A stretch of 64,000 nucleotides of DNA from Prado023 sp963788325 (lineage in GTDB: Bacteria; Actinomycetota; Actinomycetes; S36-B12; CAIYMF01), in the NCBI GenBank assembly GCA_963788325.1, contig CAWBGJ010000006.1, forward strand, positions 1 through 64,000, given 5' to 3'. The notes under the pieces are model-generated. The model saw only the letters and a program-made list of their open reading frames with translations. It ran no database searches and was not told where the DNA came from. Below, piece by piece: positions 57,569 through 64,000 of this stretch; position 1 is the stretch's first letter, and each line of letters begins with the position of its first letter. The position numbers and the translations under genes are program-made.

Positions 57569-59698
57569 ATGCGCTCTGTCAGCGATCTCCTGCCCGCTGC
57601 TCCTTCTGGGGCACATCCGGTCCCGCGGGCGTCCAGCCGGAGGTGGGCGGCCCCTGTGGCACTGTGCGTCGCCGCGCTGTTGGCGCCCGTGGCGGGAGCG
57701 GCCAGCGCGACGCCCGTCGTGTCGGCCGCTGCGTCCACCACAGTGCCGGCCGCCGCTGGTGTCGCTGCGCACGGCAAGCACAAGCCCACCAAGGCGCCTG
57801 ATTTCGGCCCCAACGTGACGATCTTCGACTCCAGTTGGACGACGGCCGAGATTCAGGCGAAGTTCGACGAGGTCCATGCCCTTCAGGTAGGCAACGAGAT
57901 GGGTACCGACCGGTATGGCCTGTACTTCATGCCGGGCACGTACGGCACTGACGAGGAACCCCTGCATGGGCTGGTGGGCTACTACACGGAGGTCATGGGC
58001 CTGGGAGCAGCCCCTGGTGACGTGCAGATCAATGGCACCATCGAGGTCTACAACCAGTGCTTCGATGATCCGGAGAACCCGGAGTTCATCGGCTGCTTCG
58101 CGCTGAACAACTTCTGGCGTGGCATGTCCAACCTCACGATCAACGTCAACACCACGGGCCAGGGCGGTTGTGAGGCCTCGGCGAACTTCTGGGCCGTCTC
58201 CCAGGCGGTGTCGCTGCGTCGGGTGGACGTCAAGGGCGGGAACCTGACCCTCATGGACTACTGCACGGGACCGTCCTTCGCCAGCGGCGGCTTCATCGCT
58301 GACTCGCGGGTGGCGGACGGGACCCTGCCGGGGCAGACGTTGGTCAACGGATCCCAGCAGCAGTGGTATGCGCGCAACAGCGAGTTCGGCATCTGGTCCA
58401 ACGCTGTGTGGAACCAGGTCTTCTCGGGGATCGACTTCACCGGTGACCCAGCCGCCGTCCCGGCGGACGCGTCCTACCCGAACCCTCCGTACACGGTGCT
58501 GGACACGACGCCGGTCAGTCGGGAGAAGCCGTACCTTTACGTGGACGACAAGGGGCGCTGGTTCGTCCGCGTCCCGTCGGCCAAGCGCAACACCAGCGGC
58601 ATCAGCTGGGCGCAGCGGATGACCCCCGGACGCAGCGTCCCGCTCAGCGACTTCTTCATCGCCGACCCTCGTGACTCGGCCAAGACGATCAACAAGCAGC
58701 TTGACCGCGGCAAGCACCTGATCCTCACGCCCGGCGTGTACGACATCGACCGAAGCATCACGGTCAAGCGCTCGAACACCGTTGTGCTCGGGATGGGCCT
58801 GGCGACGTTGACGGCGGTCGACGGCGCGGTTGTGATGGGACTGCATGATAGGCCGGGCATCATCGTGGCTGGGGTCACCATCGACGCAGGCAGCGTCGAG
58901 TCGCCCGTCCTCCTGCAGGTCGGCGAGAAGCGCAAGTCCCATGGCAGGGGCTCCCACCACGGGTGGAAGTCGAAGTCGTCCAGCAGCAACCCGACCACAC
59001 TCAGCGATGTGTACTTCCGCGTGGGTGGACCGCACGTCGGCAAGGCTGATATCTCCATGCAGGTCAACAGCGACAACGTCCTGATCGACCACACCTGGGT
59101 GTGGCGGGCCGACCATGGCGTCGAGGGCTTCGACCGCACCGATGGCACATTCGGCGACAACGAGCGCTGGCGGACCAACATCGGCCGCAACGGCGTGGTC
59201 GTCAATGGCGACGACGTGACCGCCACGGGCCTGTTCGTCGAGCACTACCAGGAGTACAACACGATCTGGAACGGCGAGCGGGGGCGTGTGGTCCTCTACC
59301 AGAACGAGTTGCCCTACGACCCGCCCACACAAGCGGACTGGACTACCCCGGACGGGACTCTCGGGTTTGCCGGGTACAAAGTCGCTGACGACGTCAAGAA
59401 GCACCAGCTGTGGGGCGGTGGGGTCTACGCCTTCAACCGCAACAATCCCAGCATTGTGACCGAGAACGGCTACGAAGTGCCCGACACCCGTGGCGTGACG
59501 CTGACCCACGTCATGACGAAGAACCTCAGCGGACCGGGCGAGATCGTCCACGTGGTCAATGGGCAGGGTGATGCGGTGGACGGCATCCTGCCCTGTGTGG
59601 CCGACGGTGTCCCGGAGAACTGCGGTCCTGACAAGGGCCCCTTCGAGCCGCCCAGCTACGTGATCGCCTACAACAACGGAGTCGCCCTGCTCCCATGA
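57569..59698 (+). CDS. secreted parallel beta-helix protein, GH55-like candidate
   Basis: Product of 709 residues. A twin-Arg-containing long signal (ASSRRWAAPVALCVAALLAPVAGAASA) is followed by a beta-helix fold: PNVTIFDSSWTTAEIQAKFDEVHA, GLYFMPGTYGTDEEPLHGLVGYYTEVMGLG, GCFALNNFWRGMSNLTINVN, and a second helix from HLILTPGVYDIDRSITVKRSNTVVLGMGLATL. The two-lobed pattern with PGxY and VxGLG motifs is the one that actinobacterial databases mislabel 'coagulation factor 5/8' or 'adenylyl cyclase'; it resembles GH55 beta-1,3-glucanases. Catalytic residues cannot be assigned here. It could supply oligosaccharides to the importer. Confidence 0.68.
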   Translation: MRSVSDLLPAAPSGAHPVPRASSRRWAAPVALCVAALLAPVAGAASATPVVSAAASTTVPAAAGVAAHGKHKPTKAPDFGPNVTIFDSSWTTAEIQAKFDEVHALQVGNEMGTDRYGLYFMPGTYGTDEEPLHGLVGYYTEVMGLGAAPGDVQINGTIEVYNQCFDDPENPEFIGCFALNNFWRGMSNLTINVNTTGQGGCEASANFWAVSQAVSLRRVDVKGGNLTLMDYCTGPSFASGGFIADSRVADGTLPGQTLVNGSQQQWYARNSEFGIWSNAVWNQVFSGIDFTGDPAAVPADASYPNPPYTVLDTTPVSREKPYLYVDDKGRWFVRVPSAKRNTSGISWAQRMTPGRSVPLSDFFIADPRDSAKTINKQLDRGKHLILTPGVYDIDRSITVKRSNTVVLGMGLATLTAVDGAVVMGLHDRPGIIVAGVTIDAGSVESPVLLQVGEKRKSHGRGSHHGWKSKSSSSNPTTLSDVYFRVGGPHVGKADISMQVNSDNVLIDHTWVWRADHGVEGFDRTDGTFGDNERWRTNIGRNGVVVNGDDVTATGLFVEHYQEYNTIWNGERGRVVLYQNELPYDPPTQADWTTPDGTLGFAGYKVADDVKKHQLWGGGVYAFNRNNPSIVTENGYEVPDTRGVTLTHVMTKNLSGPGEIVHVVNGQGDAVDGILPCVADGVPENCGPDKGPFEPPSYVIAYNNGVALLP

Positions 59699-59847
59699 TC
59701 GGACCCGGGCAACTGAGGCGGTCCGGCGTCGGCAGCGGTTCTGCACAGGGCTGGCGCAGACGATGTCCCATGACGTTCGCAGTCAGTTGTGGGTATGCCT
59801 GGCCGGGGTGCCGCCACCGGTGCCAGGTGCCGAGCGCGCTCATCGCT

Positions 59848-59880
59848 GCCCCAACAGTGGCCGGTCCCGGCCGTTGGGGC
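59848..59880. terminator. hairpin after the beta-helix gene
   Basis: GCCCCAAC (59848-59855) pairs with GTTGGGGC (59873-59880); GGCCGG and CCGGCC nest inside. It is 150 bases after the beta-helix stop and just before the tetR start. Confidence 0.6.
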
Positions 59881-59903
59881 CGCGCAGGACATAGCCTGAC
59901 CTC

Positions 59904-60494
59904 ATGGCTGGCGACGAAGCGACCCGCGCCCGGGTCGTCGACGCAGCCCGTGAGCTCTTCGCCAGCCACGGCTACGGGGGCACGACTGAATCGATGGTCG
60001 CGCGGCGAGCCGGCGTCTCGGCCCGGTCCGTGCGCCGGCTGGTGGGTGGGCCCCGCGAGTTGCTGATCGCCGTGCTGGCCGACACGCATGAGTCCGAGGT
60101 GGCAGACCTGGTCGATCAGGCGGCCGGGGCGCCGGAGCGCACACCACCGCTGTCCGCGCTGATCGAGGGGGCGCACCGGCTGTTCGCATCCCCAGAGCAC
60201 AGCTGGGATCCGCTGGAGCTCGAGGTGCTGGCTCGCGCGAGCGACGATGCCGATCTGCGCGCCGTCGCGACCGATCGGATCGGGCGCGCAGCACCAACGT
60301 GGCCTCGGTGTCGGCGTCCTCGCGGGCGGCGGGCGGGCATCGACCCCGACCTGTCGGACAACCCGTGGTGCACCTGTCGATGGCCCTGTCGATCGGCCTG
60401 GCGATGCTCGATCCGGTAGCCACCCATCGGCCCAGCGCCTTGGAGTGGGACGCCATGATCGCCCGGATCGGTGCTGCGGTGGCGCCCAGAGGAG
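59904..60494 (+). pseudogene. TetR-family regulator with frame shifts
   Basis: The first about 125 codons read a good TetR start (RARVVDAARELFASHGYGGTTESMVARRAGVSARSVRRLV, then LEVLARASDDADLRAVATDRIG). After 60290 the protein-like sequence moves between frames: ASVSASSRAAGG in one, GIDPDLSDN in another, PVVHLSMALSIGLAMLDPVATHRPS in a third. At least two or three single-base indels are needed. Either a decayed gene or low-quality consensus. Confidence 0.7.
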
Positions 60495-61565
60495 ATGCTG
60501 CTGGCGCCCGACTATGAGGTCAGCCGCCGGTGGCGGGTCCGGGTCGACATCCCGGATCGCCCTGGCGGCTGGCCCGGATGGTCCGCGCCCTCAGCGCCCT
60601 GCACGTCTACACGGTGGAGTTGGTCGGGGTCGGCACCACGGGGGGCATGCGCACGATCGATCTGTCCCTCATCGCCCCTGCAGCACGTCTCGGATCAGGT
60701 GATCCTGGCCGCCGCACGACTCGGCGGGGGATCAGGCCTACATCACCGAGGCGGTCGCCCCTGGCCCACCGGGACCTGCCGAGCCGGATGCTCGACGCCG
60801 CTACCTACCTGATCAAGAACCCGGACGCGGCACCGACGGTCGATCGCCGGGGTCATCGAGGCCGACCATGTCGAGGTCATCGACGCCACTGCCGGGGTCG
60901 ACGACAGTGCCGATGTGCTGCGCCTGCAGTGGACCCCTGACCGGCACGTGCTGCTGCGACGCGACTGGGCGCCGTTCGCGGGAGCTGAGCAGGCCCGGGC
61001 CTCGGCGTTGCTGCGCCTGGCCGCGGCGATCGCCCAGCGGACCGGCGACGACGACGTGGCCGGCTGGATCGACCCGGTCAGGGCGGCACGGTCTGGATCC
61101 GCCTGGCCCGTCCCGACGACGCCGACGGCGTGGCGCAGATGCACGACCGCTGCTCCGAGCGCAGTCGCATGCAGCGCTACTTCTCGCTGACCAACTGGCG
61201 CGAGATCCAGCTGCGCCGGCTGGCCGGTGGGCATCGAGGCGCCTCGCTGGTGGCGATGAGTCGGGCCGGGGAGATCGTGGCGCTGGGCAACGTCTTCCCC
61301 GAGGCCGGGGGCGACGGGCGCACCGGGGAGGTCGCCCTGATCGTCGCGGACGCCAATCAGGGCACCGGCGTCGGCACGGCGCTGCTGGCTCGGCTGCTGC
61401 AGACCGCCACCCGGATCGGGTTCAGCCAGGTGGTGGCCCACGTGCTGGCCGACAACGCCGGGCATGAAGCACCTGCTCGCGGAGACCGGCCTGACCTGGA
61501 CGACGACGGTGGAGGAGGGCGTGGCCAGCATGACCGCGCCGTTGGGTGTTGCCGCCGAGCAGTGA
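60495..61565 (+). pseudogene. ACT domain + GNAT acetyltransferase, multiply frameshifted
   Basis: Pieces of one protein lie in all three frames: APDYEVSRRWRVRVDIPDRPGG, LARMVRALSALHVYTVELVGVGTTGG, HVSDQVILAAARLGG, AYITEAVA, MLDAATYLIKNPDAAPT, VLRLQWTPDRHVLLRRDWAPF, then the GNAT fold (FSLTNWREIQLRRLAG, GEVALIVADANQGTGVGTAL) and LLAETGLTWTTTVEEG to the stop at 61563. Together they make an ACT-GNAT protein typical of actinomycetes. About six to eight indels separate the pieces, yet each is well conserved. Confidence 0.75.
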
Positions 61566-61821
61566 GCCCGCTGGCGGTCCCCGACCCGTGGTGGGTCGCG
61601 CTGGATGTGCGCGGTTGGCCGGTGCCCGCGTCGGCCCCGTATGGTGAGGGCCATGTCGATCTCGAGGGACACGCTGGCGGTCGCATCCCGCGGCCCGTCG
61701 TGGCGTTCCCCGTGGCCCACGGCGGCGATCGGCGCCCGGGCACCCTCGCTGAACGACACCCACGTCGTCGAGCCGGTGCCACGCAGGTGGTACCGGCTCT
61801 GTCGCATCCAAGGAGGACCGC

Positions 61822-62166
61822 ATGGCTACCCCATCGGCAGCATTGACCGAGCAGGATTCCGCTGAGCTGCGCGAGGCGCTGCTGCGCCTGCGTGAGGAGA
61901 ACGAGGATGACGTGCGACGCTCGCGCGAGACCCTCGATGATCTTGGCCGCAATGGGTTGCTGGTCGACCCGTCGATGCGCGAGGTCAGCACCAGCGCGGA
62001 GTACTTGCTCGAGGATGCGACGTCGATCCTCGACAAGATCGAAGCCGCCCTGGCCGCGATGCAGGCCGACACCTACGGGTCCTGCGCCTCCTGTGGGAAG
62101 CCGATCCCGCTGGGTCGCCTGCGCCTGCGGCCCTACGAGCCGAAGTGCGTCGACTGCGCCGAGTAG
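61822..62166 (+). CDS. DksA/TraR-family C4 zinc-finger protein
   Basis: Product of 114 residues from ATG after AAGGAGGACCGC. A coiled-coil hairpin (ELREALLRLREENEDDVRRSRETLDDLGRNG) precedes the zinc finger: CASCGKPIPLGRLRLRPYEPKCVDCAE with four Cys. It resembles actinobacterial TraR/DksA-like proteins (CarD-independent, RNA polymerase secondary-channel binders). All four Cys are present. It is intact although its neighbours on both sides are broken. Confidence 0.92.
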   Translation: MATPSAALTEQDSAELREALLRLREENEDDVRRSRETLDDLGRNGLLVDPSMREVSTSAEYLLEDATSILDKIEAALAAMQADTYGSCASCGKPIPLGRLRLRPYEPKCVDCAE

Positions 62167-62213
62167 TTCCACGCAGCCCCCCGGCGCCCACCCTCGGCGC
62201 CCACCCTCCGCAA

Positions 62214-62275
62214 ACGCTTCCCTTCTGCGGATCTGCTTCCCGAATTCGGGAAGCAGATCGAGAGAAGGGAAGCGT
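62214..62275. terminator. 62-bp near-palindrome between convergent genes
   Basis: Outer arms 62214-62226 and 62263-62275 (13 bp, perfect) and an inner perfect 28-bp palindrome 62231-62258 centred on GAATTC, separated by four-base mismatched bulges. It sits 48 bases after the DksA-like stop and 27 bases before the ATPase stop, so it may terminate both convergent transcripts. Confidence 0.7.
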
Positions 62276-62301
62276 CTCCGGTTGGGGGTGATGCGGTTGG
62301 A

Positions 62302-64000
62302 TCACCCGGTGCGGACCCGGTCGTACAGCAGCCCTCGACGGACCAGGAACTTCTCGCCCTCGACGGCGAGGGGGACCACCAGCGCCAGGCCGAAGCAGAG
62401 TGCCAGCTGTCGCGCGCTCAGCGCCTCGGTGCGGAAGATCCCCTGCAGCCACGGCAGGTAGATCACGGCCAGTTGCAGCGCGACCGTGAGCAGCACCGCG
62501 CCCAGCAGGGCGGGGTTGGCGAGGAACCGGGCGCCGAACAGGGGCCGGGTCTCGGAGCGCACGGCCAACGAGTGACCGAGCTGGGCCAGCACCAGGGTGG
62601 TGAACACGACGGTCTGCCAGTTGCCCGCACCGCTGTTGTGCGTCAGGGCCAGGCCGGCCAGGGAGACCCCACCGATCAGCAGTCCCACCCACCCGATGTG
62701 CCAGGTGACGCCGTGGGCGAAGACGCTCTCGTCGGGTGGTCGTGGCGGGCGCTTCATCACGTCGGGCTCGGCCGGTTCGCGGGCCAGCGCCAGGCCGGGC
62801 AGGCCGTCGGTCACCAGGTTGATCCACAGGATCTGCAGCGGCAGCAGTGGGAGGCCGAAGCCGAGGAACGGGGCGAGGAACATCACCCAGATCTCGCCGG
62901 CGTTGCTGGTCAGCGTGTACTTCACGAAGCGGCGGATGTTGTCGTAGATCCGCCGGCCCTCGCGGACGGCGGACACGATGGTCGCGAAGTTGTCGTCGAG
63001 CAGGACCATGGCCGAAGCACCGCGTGCCACATCGGTGCCGCCCTGGCCCATCGCCACCCCGATGTCGGCCTGGCGCAGCGCGGGCGCGTCGTTGACCCCG
63101 TCACCGGTCATCGCCGCGACCTGGCCGCATGCCCTGCAGCGCCCGCACGATTCGGATCTTCTGCGCCGGATCGACGCGGGCGTACACCCTCGCGTCGAGC
63201 ACCCGGGCGGCCAACGCGGCATCGTCGAGGTCGGTCAGGTCGCGGCCGGTGATCACGTCCGAACTGTCGTGGTGGGCCTCGGCCACACCGACCCGCTCGG
63301 CGATGGCGTGCGCGGTGTCCGGGTGGTCGCCGGTGATCATCACCGGGACGATGCCGGCGGTCCGGCACTCGGCGACCGCCGCAGCGGCTTCCTCGCGCGG
63401 CGGGTCCAGCAGCCCGATCAGGCCGAGCAGCGTCAGGTCCGACTCGGCGTCGGCCAGGTCCGGGGGCACTTCGACCAGGTCCCGGCTCGCGGCGGCGAGC
63501 ACGCGCAGTCCGGCCCCGGCCATCTGCTGGGCCTGCTCCTGAGCGGCTGTGCGCTGCGCGTCGTCCAGCACGCAGTAGGGGAGCAGTGCCTCCGGGGCGC
63601 CCTTGGCGTAGGCGACGAAGTCCGCATCCTCCGGGTCGTGCACGGTGAGCATCCGACGGCGCTTGGCGTCGAAGGGGATCTCCGCGACCCGCTGGGGCGT
63701 GGCCGGTAGCCCACCGACGGAACCGATGTCGCTGTCCCGTGCGAACACGACCAGGGCCACTTCGGTCGGGTCCCCGTGCTCGATGCCCCCGCGCACCTCC
63801 GCGTCGTTGCAGGCCGTCATCGCGTGGATCAGGGCCGTCCGGTCGCCCGTCGGGCGTCCAGATCGAGTCGACGGTCATCCGGTTCTGGGTCAGCGTCCCG
63901 GTCTTGTCCGAGCAGATGTAGGTGACCGAGCCCAGCGTCTCGACGGCGGGCAGCCGGCGGACGAGCGCGTTCTGACTCGACCATCGCCGACGCGCCGAGG
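62302..64000 (-). pseudogene. P-type cation ATPase, partial and frameshifted
   Basis: The gene runs off the right edge of the window. Visible parts: the phosphorylation motif CSDKTGTLTQNRMTVDS near 63900, nucleotide-binding region AKGAPEALLPYC, MITGDHPDTAHAIAERVG, MTGDGVNDAPALRQADIGVAMG and four C-terminal membrane helices. Three frame changes are needed: near 63975, near 63850 and near 63130. Motifs match Ca2+/Mn2+-type or related PIIA ATPases. If the sequence is right it is inactive. Confidence 0.8.

Noticed and set aside
57485..59746. 753-codon minus-strand frame opposite the beta-helix gene
   Set aside because: Antisense open frame caused by high GC; the plus strand has signal peptide, ribosome site and fold motifs.

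Overview
The window is GC-rich DNA (roughly 65-70 % G+C by eye) from an actinomycete-like bacterium. GTG starts and 4-bp ATGA/GTGA gene overlaps are frequent. Family content also fits Actinomycetota: a WS/DGAT wax-ester synthase, HAAS/PadR and DUF4386 pairs, SHOCT and DUF6325 proteins, a PhoX-like (DUF839) protein, and LacI operators with an AGAGCGCTCT core. The genus cannot be fixed from the sequence. No rRNA, tRNA, CRISPR array or intact insertion sequence was recognised.

Positions 1-35 kb form a patchwork of small accessory genes. They include a GntR regulator with a membrane partner, a two-gene ABC exporter, a HigBA and a Doc-type toxin-antitoxin pair (each with a palindrome upstream), PadR/HAAS and paired DUF4386 membrane proteins. 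Secreted repeat or beta-solenoid proteins, an azoreductase, a PhoX-like phosphatase, an acyl-CoA dehydrogenase, a GGDEF protein and a patatin-like lipase follow. A TetR regulator is divergent from an unusual Trp-Pro-Asp repeat membrane protein. Gene remnants are common here: a haloacid dehalogenase, a RelE toxin and an ABC transporter pair. So are duplications (two near-identical SRPBCC genes) and a dispersed intergenic mini-repeat that I find only in this half.

Positions 35-43 kb hold housekeeping or stress-type genes: PhzF-like, RidA, DUF1269/DUF6325/SHOCT/DUF456 proteins, a WS/DGAT enzyme, a HAD sugar-phosphatase and a membrane-anchored SagB-like nitroreductase.

Positions 43.8-59.7 kb form one coherent carbohydrate locus. 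A leftward operon encodes a solute-binding protein, two sugar permeases, a GH1 beta-glucosidase and a LacI regulator. Divergent from it lie a 1147-residue GH94-like phosphorylase and a DUF4380-like mutarotase-fold protein. Next come a lipoprotein plus a GH3 beta-glucosidase, and a secreted beta-helix protein. The same operator core lies between the divergent operons and, as a perfect 18-bp palindrome, upstream of the lipoprotein/GH3 unit. The gene set resembles known beta-1,2-gluco-oligosaccharide (sophoro-oligosaccharide) loci of the Listeria type, with an added secreted candidate glucanase. This is the most interesting system in the window.

The last 4 kb carry a TetR gene, an ACT-GNAT gene and a P-type ATPase that each need several frame changes to read through, with an intact DksA/TraR-type gene and a long palindrome between them. 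This is either local gene decay or poor consensus sequence near a contig end.
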